Below, piece after piece: positions 1 to 9,417 of a DNA stretch of 64,000 bases. The stretch is from Paracoccaceae bacterium (GTDB lineage Bacteria; Pseudomonadota; Alphaproteobacteria; Rhodobacterales; Rhodobacteraceae), in NCBI GenBank assembly GCA_016778765.1, contig JADHOV010000006.1, positions 34,400-98,399 on the forward strand. The letters are read 5' to 3'. The first letter of the stretch is position 1. Each line of letters begins with the position of its first letter. A model generated the notes under the pieces. It did not search any database and had not been told where the DNA came from. It was given only the letters and a program-made list of their open reading frames with translations. Position numbers and translations under genes: made by a program.

Positions 1-83
1 AAGCGCTTTCGGAAGATAACAATCCTGAAAGCAAAAGTTTCTTTTCATCTGTAAAATCATTCTGGGATACGATGAAGGGTTAG
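1..83 (+). CDS. 3' end of an unidentified protein (partial)
   Basis: An open frame enters from the left edge and stops at TAG 81-83. About 26 C-terminal residues are visible, ending in FWDTMKG. The segment is hydrophilic and carries no recognisable domain. The stop lies 48 bp before the radC start, on the same strand, so the two could be co-transcribed. I do not recognise the family from so short a tail, and the frame could be fortuitous. Confidence 0.35.
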   Translation, partial: ALSEDNNPESKSFFSSVKSFWDTMKG

Positions 84-131
84 CAGGTCGCTGTTAAAGC
101 TTTTTTAACCATGGCCCTTTCAGCATAGGCT

Positions 132-893
132 ATGGCACTTTCCAAGCGTTCATCACCAAAGCAGATATCCCTGTTTCCCTCTGAGGTTGCGGGATTATCG
201 GCGGCCCCGGCCAAGCCGCTACCCTCTTATTTGAAAGACCACCGCAAACGCCTGCGCGAACGCTTTGACCGCGCAGGCCTGGCGGCGATGCCGGATTATG
301 AATTGCTCGAACTGGTCTTGTTTCGGGCGCTGCGCCGCAAAGATGTGAAACCTTTAGCGCGCAGCTTGTTAGAGCGGTTTCACGGCTTTAACGGGGTGAT
401 TTCTGCTCCGATTGATCAGCTCTTATCGGTGCCGGGTGTCGGGGGCGCCGTTGTAACCGAGTTGAAAATCGTTGAGGCGGCTGCCCACCGTCTATCGCAG
501 ACGCGCATTTTGGGCAGGCCAATCCTTTCAAGTTGGGATCGGTTGTTAGAGCATTGTCAAATCACCATAGCGCACCGCGCCTTAGAGGGGTTTTGGGTCC
601 TGTTTCTTGATCGAAAGAACGTTTTGATTCGGCAAGAGCAGCAGAGCGAAGGCACGGTTGATCATGTGCCGGTTGACCAGCGTGAGATTTTGAAACGCGC
701 GCTACAACTCAATGCATCCGCGCTAATTCTGGTGCATAATCACCCCTCTGGAAACCCGCAGCCATCGCCCCAAGATAGAGCTCTGACCGCGCAGATCGCG
801 GCGGCGGCCGATGCAGTGGGCATTTGCATTCACGATCATTTGATCATTGGCCGCGGTCAAAGTTTCAGTTTTCGATCAGAAGGGTTGCTTTAG
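132..893 (+). CDS. radC: RadC family protein (JAB/MPN domain, UPF0758)
   Basis: A 253-residue protein of normal RadC length. The N-terminal part (about 40-120) is the helix-hairpin-helix-like region, with the VPGVGG turn around residue 100. The C-terminal half is a JAMM/MPN metalloprotease-like fold with the motif HNHPSGNPQPSPQD near residue 205, which supplies the two His and the Asp metal ligands; the upstream Glu lies in the EGTVDHVPVD stretch. The name comes from an old DNA-repair assignment. The molecular function is unproven for the family, so 'DNA repair' should be read cautiously. The ATG at 132 is preceded only by a weak AGG. It may be co-transcribed with the gene ending at 83. Confidence 0.93.
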   Translation: MALSKRSSPKQISLFPSEVAGLSAAPAKPLPSYLKDHRKRLRERFDRAGLAAMPDYELLELVLFRALRRKDVKPLARSLLERFHGFNGVISAPIDQLLSVPGVGGAVVTELKIVEAAAHRLSQTRILGRPILSSWDRLLEHCQITIAHRALEGFWVLFLDRKNVLIRQEQQSEGTVDHVPVDQREILKRALQLNASALILVHNHPSGNPQPSPQDRALTAQIAAAADAVGICIHDHLIIGRGQSFSFRSEGLL

Positions 894-1506
894 ATCTTTC
901 AAGACAGGGCCGGCAGAGATCACGTTTGCATCGCTATTGCAGCATCTTTATGAATACCGCCACAAGCCCCAGCGGCGCTGCACCGATCCAGCAAAAACAA
1001 AACATAATGGCCAATGTCTATTTTAAGGCCGTCGCAACTGCGTCTGATCCTTATGGAGCATCCATGTCGCAAACCACCTGCCAATTGCTTATATTCTTAG
1101 ATATCGGCGACAACCTTTATGGCCTGTCTAAAGCTAAAACATCGATTGAATTGATATTAATGGCTGCTATCTTAGGACTTTGAGCGCATCGAAGCTTGCC
1201 GGGGCGCCTGCAGCGGCGCCAAAGGTCGCAGAATGTATGCTACAACTGGCTGTGCGCGCTGCGATCCAGCCCTGCCGGTTAATACGGAAGCTTTGCGCCG
1301 CGCATGTATCAGTTTTTACGCCTTGTCAGACCAGCGCTTTGCCCCGATACCACGCGTTAAAAGGTTGGAAACGATCAATTTAATTAAAACCTAAGCGCTT
1401 TGCGTGCCAAGAGCGTGATCTTGCACCTATACAAAGCGGGTCAAACCGCTTAGGGACGCGGTTTGCGGAGATCGAACCGCCCCTTAGCTTAGAAAAGAAG
1501 ACGCAC
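894..1506. other. Gene-free leader region ahead of the helicase
   Basis: 613 bp without a convincing coding sequence. The open frames here (824-1183 and 1180-1383 on plus) have no domain, no ribosome site and low-complexity translations. The right end is the leader of the DEAD-box helicase gene and holds one perfect stem-loop, listed separately. A long untranslated leader fits known cold-shock and autoregulated helicase genes, but nothing here proves that. Confidence 0.5.
1442..1465 (+). promoter_or_regulatory. Stem-loop in the helicase leader
   Basis: Perfect inverted repeat CAAACCGC (1442-1449) / GCGGTTTG (1458-1465) with an 8-base loop, ending 41 bp before the GTG start of the helicase. 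There is no following T-run, so a simple terminator is unlikely. It could be a leader structure that the helicase itself or temperature affects; that is inference. Confidence 0.4.
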
Positions 1507-3711
1507 GTGAAAAAAGCCCTTGCAGATGCCCTGACACAACGCGGGTATGAGACATTGACACCGGTTCAAAAGGCCGTGACGGAAGCCCAGTTGCAGAATG
1601 CGGATCTTCTCGTTTCGGCACAAACCGGATCGGGCAAAACGGTTGGTTTTGGATTGGCTTTGGGCGAGACCTTGTTGGGTACGCAAGATAATTTTGGCAG
1701 CGCCGAGGCGCCGCTGGCGTTAATTATCGCCCCCACGCGCGAATTGGCCTTACAGGTAAAGCGCGAATTGGCCTGGCTATATGCGCCTGCCGGGGTTGTG
1801 ATGGCGTCATGCGTTGGCGGCATGGATATGCGCGACGAACGCCGTGCTTTAGGACGCGGGGCGCATATTGTGGTCGCCACACCGGGTCGGTTGCGCGATC
1901 ATATCATGCGCGGCAGCATCGATTTATCCGCGGTACGCGGGGTGGTTTTAGACGAAGCCGATGAAATGTTGGATTTAGGATTTCGCGAGGATCTTGAATT
2001 TATTCTGGGCGAAGCTCCCGACGATCGGCGCACTCTTATGTTTTCTGCAACCGTGCCCAAAGCAATCGCCACTTTGGCAAAAAGTTATCAACGTGACGCG
2101 GTGCGGGTGACCACCGTTGCTGAAACCAAACCGCATAATGATATCAAATATCACGCGATGACGGTGGCCAATCATGATGCTGAAAACGCAATCATCAACA
2201 TATTGCGCTTTTATGAAGCCCCCAATGCGATCGTGTTTTGCAACACGCGGGCCATGGTCAATCGCGTCACCACGCGGCTGTCCAACCGAAACTTTTCGGT
2301 CGTGGCTTTATCTGGTGAGTTATCACAAGCCGAGCGGAGCCACGCGCTTCAGGCGATGCGGGATGGCCGCGCGCGGGTCTGTGTTGCCACAGATGTGGCG
2401 GCGCGCGGGATAGATTTGCCGGGGTTGGATTTGGTGGTGCATGCGGAATTGCCCAACAACCATGAAACCTTGTTGCATCGGTCGGGGCGCACCGGGCGCG
2501 CTGGACGAAAAGGCGAAAGCTGTTTGATCGTAACGGCTAAATTACGACGCAAGGCGGAACGCATTTTACAAGCTGCGAAACTGGTAGCTGAATGGGGTGA
2601 GGCCCCCTCGGCTGAGGCGGTTCGCCAGCGCGATCAAGAGCGCTTGCTTGCTGATCAGATGTGGAACGATCCGATTGCCGCGAGTGAAGAAGAAATGGTT
2701 GATCGCTTGGCTGAAAAATTTGACCTTAAGCAGCTCGCGGCGGCTTATCTGCGTTTGTATAATCAACGCGTCTCAGCCCCCGAAGAGCTTTCATCACAAG
2801 GCGAATCTCGTGCTGCAAAACCTGCTGCATCCTTTGGCCCTTCAAAATGGTTTTCAATAAATCAGGGCCGCAATCAAGCTGCTGAAGTGCGCCGTCTTTT
2901 GCCCATTTTATGCAATTCGGGCGAGATCACGAAAGATGATATTGGCGCGATCCGCATTCAAAATGATGAAACTTTTGTAGAGATTTCACAACAGGCGGTC
3001 GCTGGGTTCACGCAGGCGCTGGGCGCTGACATGAAAATCGAAGGGGGTTTGGTTGTGTCTGCGCTTAACCACGTACCAGCGGCTGCAAAAGGGCCCAAAC
3101 CTGCCTTTAAGCCGCCGCAGAAACCGGCCCGAGGCCGCAAGGCAGAGGCTGGCCCGTCCAAAAGCGATGCTCCAAAGCAAGACAGGCGAGCAGGCAAGCC
3201 CAAAGGGGTGCATAAGGGGCAGGTAGAGACAGCTCAGCCCTTTTCTGGCAAACCGGATGACGCAACGCCGCAAGCGACCGATAAACCCGCGATGCCAAGC
3301 GATGGGGCGCAAAAAAACGCTGTGCAAAATCGGGGGGTGCAACCAAAATCGCGGGCAAAATCGCGGGCAAAATCGGGCAGTAAACCCGGCGCGTTGAACG
3401 TCTCGCGCCGTTTCGAAAAACCGCGTTCGCCCTTAGAACGGGCCCGCGATGATGGGGCAGTTGTTGATCGCAAAGCCCGCGGTGCCAAGCCCGCTGGCAA
3501 ACCCTCAGGCAAACCGGGTAATAAAACGGCTGGAAAAACCGTCGGTAAATCTTCTGGGCCCTATGATGCCAAGCGCGGGGGGGCCGCAGGCAAGCCCAAA
3601 GGCGGTAAAAATTTGGCACCTTCTGTGGGCAAGCCCAATAGCAAAAAGAATAAAGCGCGCCGCGCCGCGGTGCATGATGCCGGGCAGCCTGCCTGCCGGG
3701 CTAAATCCTAA
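1507..3711 (+). CDS. DEAD-box ATP-dependent RNA helicase with DbpA-type RNA-binding domain and basic tail
   Basis: 734 residues starting at GTG 1507, with a purine-rich AGAAAAGAAG ribosome site. The helicase core is complete: Q-motif at the N-terminus, motif I AQTGSGKT (38-45), PTRELA (76-81), TPGRL, DEAD (149-152), SAT and the HRSGRTGRAG motif VI. Residues about 455-535 match the DbpA RNA-binding (RRM-like) domain that in DbpA/CsdA relatives directs the enzyme to rRNA or structured RNA. The last roughly 190 residues are low-complexity and rich in Lys, Gly, Pro and Ala, with repeated GKP units and a 12-bp DNA tandem repeat at 3347-3370. Likely roles are ribosome assembly or cold-adapted RNA unwinding. 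It is closest in plan to the DeaD/CsdA group, but the symbol is not certain. Confidence 0.93.
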   Translation: MKKALADALTQRGYETLTPVQKAVTEAQLQNADLLVSAQTGSGKTVGFGLALGETLLGTQDNFGSAEAPLALIIAPTRELALQVKRELAWLYAPAGVVMASCVGGMDMRDERRALGRGAHIVVATPGRLRDHIMRGSIDLSAVRGVVLDEADEMLDLGFREDLEFILGEAPDDRRTLMFSATVPKAIATLAKSYQRDAVRVTTVAETKPHNDIKYHAMTVANHDAENAIINILRFYEAPNAIVFCNTRAMVNRVTTRLSNRNFSVVALSGELSQAERSHALQAMRDGRARVCVATDVAARGIDLPGLDLVVHAELPNNHETLLHRSGRTGRAGRKGESCLIVTAKLRRKAERILQAAKLVAEWGEAPSAEAVRQRDQERLLADQMWNDPIAASEEEMVDRLAEKFDLKQLAAAYLRLYNQRVSAPEELSSQGESRAAKPAASFGPSKWFSINQGRNQAAEVRRLLPILCNSGEITKDDIGAIRIQNDETFVEISQQAVAGFTQALGADMKIEGGLVVSALNHVPAAAKGPKPAFKPPQKPARGRKAEAGPSKSDAPKQDRRAGKPKGVHKGQVETAQPFSGKPDDATPQATDKPAMPSDGAQKNAVQNRGVQPKSRAKSRAKSGSKPGALNVSRRFEKPRSPLERARDDGAVVDRKARGAKPAGKPSGKPGNKTAGKTVGKSSGPYDAKRGGAAGKPKGGKNLAPSVGKPNSKKNKARRAAVHDAGQPACRAKS

Positions 3712-4193
3712 AAGACAATGCAAAGCGCAGCTGGGCATTCGCTTTTGGGCGTAGTGCCGGCTTGGGTTGGCTTGGCCAAAATAAGTGTTATCCGGATATA
3801 CGATTGCCGGCCTTGCGGGCGCTATTTCACCGCTATCTTTCACGGCATAGCGCAGCCTGCCACCTACAACGGGCACCAGATAATCTATCCCCCACAGGCC
3901 GCGGCGGATGGATGCATCAAAGGGCAATGGACCGGCATTTTTGGATTCATAGCAAAGCAACATATGCGTGTCGCCGCGCAAAAACATTGTCACGCAATCA
4001 CGCGGGTTATCCGCCTGCAAGCGAAACTTAAGCGATGGAAAACATGATTTGCACGGAGCGCCATATCGGGAAAAGTGAAAACACCGATGCATGTTGCCCC
4101 GCAACCGACACTGCACTCATTTATTTTCATTGACGCCAATCACTAAATAGACGTGACTAATGCAACGAAATCCAATTGAAAAGGAGAGATCAA
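3712..4193. other. Intergenic region before the peptide-type ABC operon
   Basis: 482 bp between the helicase and the ABC operon. The minus strand carries a stretch that reads like protein (listed separately). The plus strand directly before 4194 holds the ribosome site AAGGAGAG of the binding-protein gene. No clear promoter or terminator was recognised. Confidence 0.4.
3781..4029 (-). pseudogene. Possible remnant or unrecognised small protein
   Basis: The minus frame across this stretch has a natural amino-acid mix, including segments such as MFLRGDTHMLLCYESKN and RRGLWGIDYLVPV. It looks more like real protein than an antisense shadow. The open frame runs on beyond both sides, over the helicase 3' end, where the translation becomes arbitrary. 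There is no clear ribosome site or start. I do not recognise a family. It may be a decayed gene, a short true gene starting near the Met of MFLRGD, or chance. Confidence 0.25.
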
Positions 4194-5786
4194 ATGAAGC
4201 TAAAAAGGTATTTTAAGGCTGCTTTGTCTGCGGCCGCTATTACGCTGGTTTGTGGCTTTGCCCAAGCCCAGCAAGCGGGCGGATCGTTGGTATTCCTAGT
4301 GCAACCTGAACCCCCCACGATGGCAGGATATGTTTCAACGTCAGGGCCAATTGGGCTTTTAGGTCCAAAAATTTACGATGGATTATTTGACTATGATAAC
4401 GATGGAAAAATGGTCCCAATGCTCGCTGAAAGCGTTGGTGTCAGCGAAGATGGAAAAACAGTCACTTTCAACTTACGCAAAGGCGTAACCTGGCATGACG
4501 GAGAAGCTTTTACATCTGAAGATGTTCAATTTACAATTATGGATGTTTTGAAAAAAGTGCACCCACGCGGACCAAACTCATTTAAAGAGGTTTCAAGCAT
4601 TGACACGCCTGACGCACATACCGCGGTATTCAATTTAGACAATCCGGCACCATATATGCTGCGGGCGCTTTCTTCATATGAATCTCCAATGGTGCCGAAG
4701 CATCATTTAGAAGGGCAAGACATTAAAAGCGCAAAATTGGCGAATAACCCTGTAGGCACGGGCCCTTTCAAATTTATTGAGTGGAAAAAAGGCCAGTATA
4801 TTCGGTTGGATAAAAACGATAATTACTGGAAGGAAGGCCGCCCATATTTAGACAGGATCGTTGGTCGATTTGTTCCGGACGCGTCGACCCGTGCTGCAGC
4901 AATGGAAAAAGGCGAAGTACTTTATGCCGCCTATAACGCCGTCTCAAACGTTGAAGCAGTGCGTCTGAATAAAGAAAAAGACAACATTTCTGTGACAACC
5001 GACGGCTATTCGATGATCAACCCCATGGCATTGATTGAATTTAATACAAACGAGGGTCCGTTCACGGATGCAGCAGTACGGCGCGCGATTTCTACTGCCA
5101 TCGATAGACAATATATGATTGATACGATCTTCTTCGGATATGGAAAGCCGGCGACAAGCGCGCTTTCAAGCAATTTTGGAGCCACTGGACTGCATGCGGT
5201 CATGCCAAATTACCCTGCCACTGGGGACGTGGCGGCCGCGAATAAGATCCTAGACGATGCCGGCTACGCAAAAGACTCAAACGGCGTTAGAATGAAAGCA
5301 ATGTTTGATCTTATTCCCTACGGCGAAGATTGGAAAAGGGGCGGCCAATATATTCAGCAGGTTCTGGGAGAAATTGGTATTCAGGTCGAATTACGTTATG
5401 AAGATGTTCCAACTTGGTTGAAGCGTATCTATCATAACTATGATTTTGAAATGAACCTCAATTACTTTTATCAGCTGTCGGATCCGGTTCTGGGCGTACA
5501 TCGTCACTATGGAAGCAATATGATCCGTAAGGGTACACATTTTGTGAACTCATCTCGCTACAGCAATCCAGATCTGGATGCTTTATTATCGGCCGGTATG
5601 ACAGAGCCAAATGCAGAAAAACGGGCTGCAGTTTATCTTGAAATCCAAAAAATATTGGCTGATGACATGCCTGTTGTGAATCTGTTCGAACTAGAGTTTC
5701 TGACGGTTTATAACACTAAGTTAAAAGGAGCTTATGGCTCGGCAATGGGGGCTTATGCATCTTTCGGGGACGCATATCTTGACTAA
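4194..5786 (+). CDS. ABC transporter substrate-binding protein, family 5 (peptide/opine/nickel type)
   Basis: 530 residues from ATG 4194, chosen because AAGGAGAG (4181-4188) stands right before it; a TTG at 4176 would be in frame but has no ribosome site. A Sec signal peptide ends near residue 26 (cleavage after AQA). The mature part is a typical bacterial extracellular solute-binding family 5 protein (DppA/OppA type) with the YDGLFDYD and GTGPFKFIEWKKG stretches. It delivers the ligand to the two permeases and fused ATPase that follow. Family 5 proteins bind di- or oligopeptides, opines, nickel chelates or other amides. The neighbouring amidase and dimethylformamidase-like genes suggest an amide-bearing ligand, which is inference. 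Confidence 0.92.
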   Translation: MKLKRYFKAALSAAAITLVCGFAQAQQAGGSLVFLVQPEPPTMAGYVSTSGPIGLLGPKIYDGLFDYDNDGKMVPMLAESVGVSEDGKTVTFNLRKGVTWHDGEAFTSEDVQFTIMDVLKKVHPRGPNSFKEVSSIDTPDAHTAVFNLDNPAPYMLRALSSYESPMVPKHHLEGQDIKSAKLANNPVGTGPFKFIEWKKGQYIRLDKNDNYWKEGRPYLDRIVGRFVPDASTRAAAMEKGEVLYAAYNAVSNVEAVRLNKEKDNISVTTDGYSMINPMALIEFNTNEGPFTDAAVRRAISTAIDRQYMIDTIFFGYGKPATSALSSNFGATGLHAVMPNYPATGDVAAANKILDDAGYAKDSNGVRMKAMFDLIPYGEDWKRGGQYIQQVLGEIGIQVELRYEDVPTWLKRIYHNYDFEMNLNYFYQLSDPVLGVHRHYGSNMIRKGTHFVNSSRYSNPDLDALLSAGMTEPNAEKRAAVYLEIQKILADDMPVVNLFELEFLTVYNTKLKGAYGSAMGAYASFGDAYLD

Positions 5787-5801
5787 CCCGTAAAAAATCC
5801 A

Positions 5802-5830
5802 GACTGAGCCAGGCGCAGCCCGGCTCAGTC
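5802..5830 (+). repeat. Stem-loop between binding-protein and permease genes
   Basis: Inverted repeat GACTGAGCC (5802-5810) / GGCTCAGTC (5822-5830) with an 11-base loop. There is no T-run after it. It sits in the 115-bp gap between the binding-protein gene and the first permease gene, where such hairpins often protect the upstream mRNA and let the binding protein be made in excess. Role inferred from position. Confidence 0.5.
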
Positions 5831-5901
5831 GCGTCTATCTGTGCTATTGAATTATTCAATCAGCACTGTAAAAACTTTTAATTGTCGAAGATGATCAAAA
5901 T

Positions 5902-6888
5902 ATGAACAGATCAAGTAAAATTTTTCGCTACGTTTTACGCCGATTGTTTCAAGGCATTCCCATTATTCTTGCGATCGTCGTTTTGAACTTTTTTCTGTTG
6001 AATTTGGCTGAAGGGGATGCGGTTGACGTACTTGCCGGCGAAGCCGGTTCAGCCACGCCCGAGTATATGGAAGAAATGCGCAAAAAATTTGGTCTGGATA
6101 AACCGCTGCCTGTGCAATTGGCTGTTTATTTGAAGAATGTTTTGCAACTGGATCTTGGATATTCGTTTCGTCACGATATGCAGGTGGCAGAACTTATCAT
6201 TGATCGGTTTTGGCCAACATTAATTTTAATGGTTAGTACCATCCTTTTAGCGGTAGGCTTTGGAATATTGCTGGGCCTTTTTGCTGCAATTAATCTCAAT
6301 ACGTGGAAAGATTCCGTTGTCAGTGTGATTGCACTTATCACCTATGCAACGCCGCTTTTCTGGGTTGGATTGATGATGATTATTTTATTTTCCATTAAAA
6401 ACGACTGGTTTCCAACAAGTGGTATGGAAAACAGCGCTATGTTTTACGAAGGTTTAGAACGGGTAAAGGATATTGCGCACCATCTGGTGCTTCCGACCAT
6501 TACTTTATCTCTCTTTTATCTGGCGCTTTATACACGCATGATGCGTGCCTCTATGTTGGAACAATATGGACAAGATTATGTAATCACAGCGAGGGCGAAG
6601 GGCGTTACCGAACGGCGTATCACCTTTGTTCACGTTCTTCGTAACGCACTTTTACCTGTTGTAACAATGGCCGGTGTCCAAGTTGGGGCTTTAATTGGCG
6701 GTTCAGTAATCGTTGAGTCAGTTTTTGCCTGGCCCGGTTTGGGCATGCTGGCCTTCGAATCGCTTTTCGCAAGAGATCTGAACCTACTTTTAGGGATTTT
6801 TCTTTTATCATCCGCGCTAGTTGTCGCAGTCAATCTTGTGGTTGATGTGATCTATTGTTTCTTGGATCCTAGAATAGAAGTAAATTGA
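5902..6888 (+). CDS. ABC transporter permease, DppB/OppB type
   Basis: 328-residue integral membrane protein with about six hydrophobic segments and the N-terminal pattern of DppB/GsiC permeases (first membrane helix, then a periplasmic stretch about 40-100). The cytoplasmic EAA-type loop lies near residues 230-250 (ITARAKGVTERRITFVHVLRN), where the ATPase docks. It forms the translocation channel with the DppC-type partner encoded 1 bp downstream. ATG start at 5902. Confidence 0.93.
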   Translation: MNRSSKIFRYVLRRLFQGIPIILAIVVLNFFLLNLAEGDAVDVLAGEAGSATPEYMEEMRKKFGLDKPLPVQLAVYLKNVLQLDLGYSFRHDMQVAELIIDRFWPTLILMVSTILLAVGFGILLGLFAAINLNTWKDSVVSVIALITYATPLFWVGLMMIILFSIKNDWFPTSGMENSAMFYEGLERVKDIAHHLVLPTITLSLFYLALYTRMMRASMLEQYGQDYVITARAKGVTERRITFVHVLRNALLPVVTMAGVQVGALIGGSVIVESVFAWPGLGMLAFESLFARDLNLLLGIFLLSSALVVAVNLVVDVIYCFLDPRIEVN

Positions 6889-6889
6889 A

Positions 6890-7723
6890 ATGACAAATTT
6901 TTGGAAAAGGTTTGCACGCAACCGTCAGGCAGTTCTTGGATTAATAATCCTATTTTTGGTGATCTTCGTGGCCTCTATTGCAAATATTATTTACCCTGGA
7001 GATCCATTTCTTTATTCTAAGTTTCCATTATCCGCGCCTGGTGAAAACGGTTTTCTTTTGGGTAGCGACTCTATCGGGCGGGATGTTGCTTCTGGCATCG
7101 CGCATGGAGCGAAAACATCTTTACTGATCGGATTAATTGCAACGCTTGCCGCTGTATTTATCGGTGTCATATTTGGTGCTTTTGCAGGCTATTATGGGGG
7201 TATTGTTGATGATATTCTGATGCGCGTCACCGAGGTGTTTCAGACAATTCCGTCCTTCGTGTTTGCGATTTTGTTGGTTGCGATTATGAAACCTTCAATT
7301 GAAAGTGTAGTGATTGCGATCACAGTCGTGTCTTGGCCAGCCGTCGCCCGTTTGGTGCGAGGCGAGTTTTTAGGTTTGAAGAACCGTGAATTTGTTCAGG
7401 CATGCCATACTCTGGGTATGGGGGATTTGCGGATTATGTTGGCTGAAATCCTGCCCAATTGCCTGAGCCCAATCATTGTGATTGGCTCCCTGATGGTGGC
7501 GACAGCCATCTTGATTGAAAGCGGACTAGCGTTTTTAGGCCTTGGTGATCCCAACGTCATGAGTTGGGGGTTTATCATCAGCGATGGCAGATCAATGCTG
7601 CGCGTCGCGTGGTGGATTTGCACATTTCCGGGCATCGCAATTTTAATAACGGTTCTGGCGATTAATCTAGTTGGTGAAGGTTTGAACGACGCATTAAATC
7701 CCCGTTTGAAAGAAAGAAATTGA
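6890..7723 (+). CDS. ABC transporter permease, DppC/OppC type
   Basis: 277-residue second permease. The start ATG 6890 follows the stop of the DppB-type gene by 1 bp, so translation is probably coupled. It shows the DppC hallmarks: an N-terminal membrane helix, the LLGSDSIGRDVASGIAHGAK segment near residue 60, five further membrane segments, and the EAA loop (CHTLGMGDLRIMLAEILPN). Its stop overlaps the start of the ATPase gene. Confidence 0.93.
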   Translation: MTNFWKRFARNRQAVLGLIILFLVIFVASIANIIYPGDPFLYSKFPLSAPGENGFLLGSDSIGRDVASGIAHGAKTSLLIGLIATLAAVFIGVIFGAFAGYYGGIVDDILMRVTEVFQTIPSFVFAILLVAIMKPSIESVVIAITVVSWPAVARLVRGEFLGLKNREFVQACHTLGMGDLRIMLAEILPNCLSPIIVIGSLMVATAILIESGLAFLGLGDPNVMSWGFIISDGRSMLRVAWWICTFPGIAILITVLAINLVGEGLNDALNPRLKERN

Positions 7724-9348
7724 CCGATAACCTCTTAAAAATATCCAACCTTGATATCGCACTTCCTGACGGTTCCGAGCGTGAGCTGGCAGTTGAAAAC
7801 CTGAACATAGATCTTTCTCCGGGCGAAACGTTATGTATCGTCGGCGAAAGTGGTTCAGGAAAGTCACTGACAGCGCGCGCCCTCATGGGGTTGTTACCTG
7901 CACCTCATGTACGGGTGCAACAGGGTAGCATCTCCTTTTGTGACGAAGATCTTACCCAAACCTCTGAGTCGAGGATGCGGCAAATACGGGGCAGCGAAAT
8001 CTCTATGATTTTTCAAGAGCCGATGACTGCTCTTAACCCTGTTATGACCATTGGCACCCAGATTGATGAGGTCTTTCGATATCATGCCGAGATGTCCTCA
8101 AAAGAGCGGCGCAAACGTGCGATCCAATTGCTCGAAGATGTACATTTGCCCGATCCAAAGCAGATTGTTGCGGCCTATCCGCATGAGTTATCCGGAGGTC
8201 AACGCCAACGAGCGATGATTGCCATGGCATTGGCTTTGGAACCAAAGATCTTGATTGCCGATGAACCTACGACGGCTTTAGATGTTACAACACAGGCGCA
8301 AATCTTAAAATTGATCAATGAAATGCAGGCCGTGCACAAATCAGGTGTTTTGTTCATTACGCATGATTTTGGTGTTGTGGCTGATATCGCAGATCGCGTG
8401 GCGGTTATGCAGTATGGGCGTGTTGTCGAAACGGGCACGGTAGATAAGGTGCTCAATGCGCCAGAACATCCCTACACACAAGCTTTAATCTCCTCTGTGC
8501 CTAGTTTGGTTCCCCGAGCTTCGCGGCCACGGTCTGAAGAAATTGTTTTATCGGGGCAAAAAATAGAGAAATCCTTTGGTGGAGGAAAAAGCTTATTCGG
8601 TTTTGGCAAACCAAATCGGTTTGTACATGCGGTGAAAGATGTAACTCTGGATTTACGCCGAGGAGAAACTTTGGGTGTAGTTGGTGAAAGCGGATCAGGG
8701 AAATCAACCTTAGCCCGATGTATTATCCGTCTTCTTGATAGTAACAGTGGCAAAATTATGCTTAATGGTGCGGATATTGGTTCCTTAGGCCGATCGGATA
8801 TGCGTCCGTTTCGTTCCAAAATCCAGATGGTCTTTCAGGATCCCTTTGCCTCACTGAACCCGCGTATAAAGGTGGGCCAGATCATATCGCAAGGCCCGAT
8901 TATTCAAGGTGAGCCAAAAGAGCGTGCAGAGGCCAGAGCACGCGAATTACTTAAAATCGTGGGGCTGGATGAGCGCGCATTTAAACGCTATCCCCACGAG
9001 TTTTCAGGTGGTCAGCGGCAAAGGATTGGGATCGCGCGGGCTTTGGCCTTAGACCCAGAAATATTAGTGGCGGACGAACCTGTATCTGCACTGGATGTAT
9101 CGATTCAGGCACAAATCTTGAAGCTCTTGGACGAAATTCGAGAAAAGATGAACCTGTCAATGTTGTTCATCACACATGATCTTCGAGTCGCTGCTCAGGT
9201 TTGTGATCGTTTGGCGGTGATGCGCTATGGAGAGCTTGTTGAAACCGGTGCCACGACGGATATTTTTGACAGTCCAAAACACAGTTACACGCGTGATCTG
9301 TTGGCCGCAGTACCAGGTCAAAACTGGGATCGTACAACAGCCGTTTAA
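7720..9348 (+). CDS. Fused peptide-type ABC transporter ATPase (DppD-DppF fusion)
   Basis: 542 residues with two complete ATP-binding cassettes in one chain. Cassette 1 has Walker A GESGSGKS (42-49), signature LSGGQ (157-161) and Walker B ILIADEP (about 177-183). Cassette 2 has Walker A at 322-330, an FSGGQRQR signature and ILVADEP. Each ends in the peptide-transporter C-terminal extension (HPYTQALISSVPS and HSYTRDLLAAVPG). The start is TTG 7720, overlapping the stop of the permease gene as TTGA. It powers the importer encoded upstream; fused ATPases of this kind (GsiA/YejF-like) are common in Rhodobacterales. Confidence 0.93.
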   Translation: MTDNLLKISNLDIALPDGSERELAVENLNIDLSPGETLCIVGESGSGKSLTARALMGLLPAPHVRVQQGSISFCDEDLTQTSESRMRQIRGSEISMIFQEPMTALNPVMTIGTQIDEVFRYHAEMSSKERRKRAIQLLEDVHLPDPKQIVAAYPHELSGGQRQRAMIAMALALEPKILIADEPTTALDVTTQAQILKLINEMQAVHKSGVLFITHDFGVVADIADRVAVMQYGRVVETGTVDKVLNAPEHPYTQALISSVPSLVPRASRPRSEEIVLSGQKIEKSFGGGKSLFGFGKPNRFVHAVKDVTLDLRRGETLGVVGESGSGKSTLARCIIRLLDSNSGKIMLNGADIGSLGRSDMRPFRSKIQMVFQDPFASLNPRIKVGQIISQGPIIQGEPKERAEARARELLKIVGLDERAFKRYPHEFSGGQRQRIGIARALALDPEILVADEPVSALDVSIQAQILKLLDEIREKMNLSMLFITHDLRVAAQVCDRLAVMRYGELVETGATTDIFDSPKHSYTRDLLAAVPGQNWDRTTAV

Positions 9349-9417
9349 CCGCAATTTAAAGACCAACTTTTTACAAATAAAAGCAGCGTGTGGTCTTAGA
9401 CTATAAGGAGTGCTGAT

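Noticed and set aside
980..1015. Minus-strand hydrophobic 24-codon peptide (MFCFCWIGAAPLG start)
   Set aside because: Too short and without ribosome site; cannot be told from chance.
824..1383. Two plus-strand open frames after radC
   Set aside because: No ribosome site, no domain, composition unlike protein; the first overlaps the radC 3' end in another frame.
3505..3780. Extension of the minus-strand frame into the helicase 3' end
   Set aside because: Antisense to the coding tail of the helicase; the translation is an arbitrary shadow of the repetitive Lys/Gly-rich DNA.
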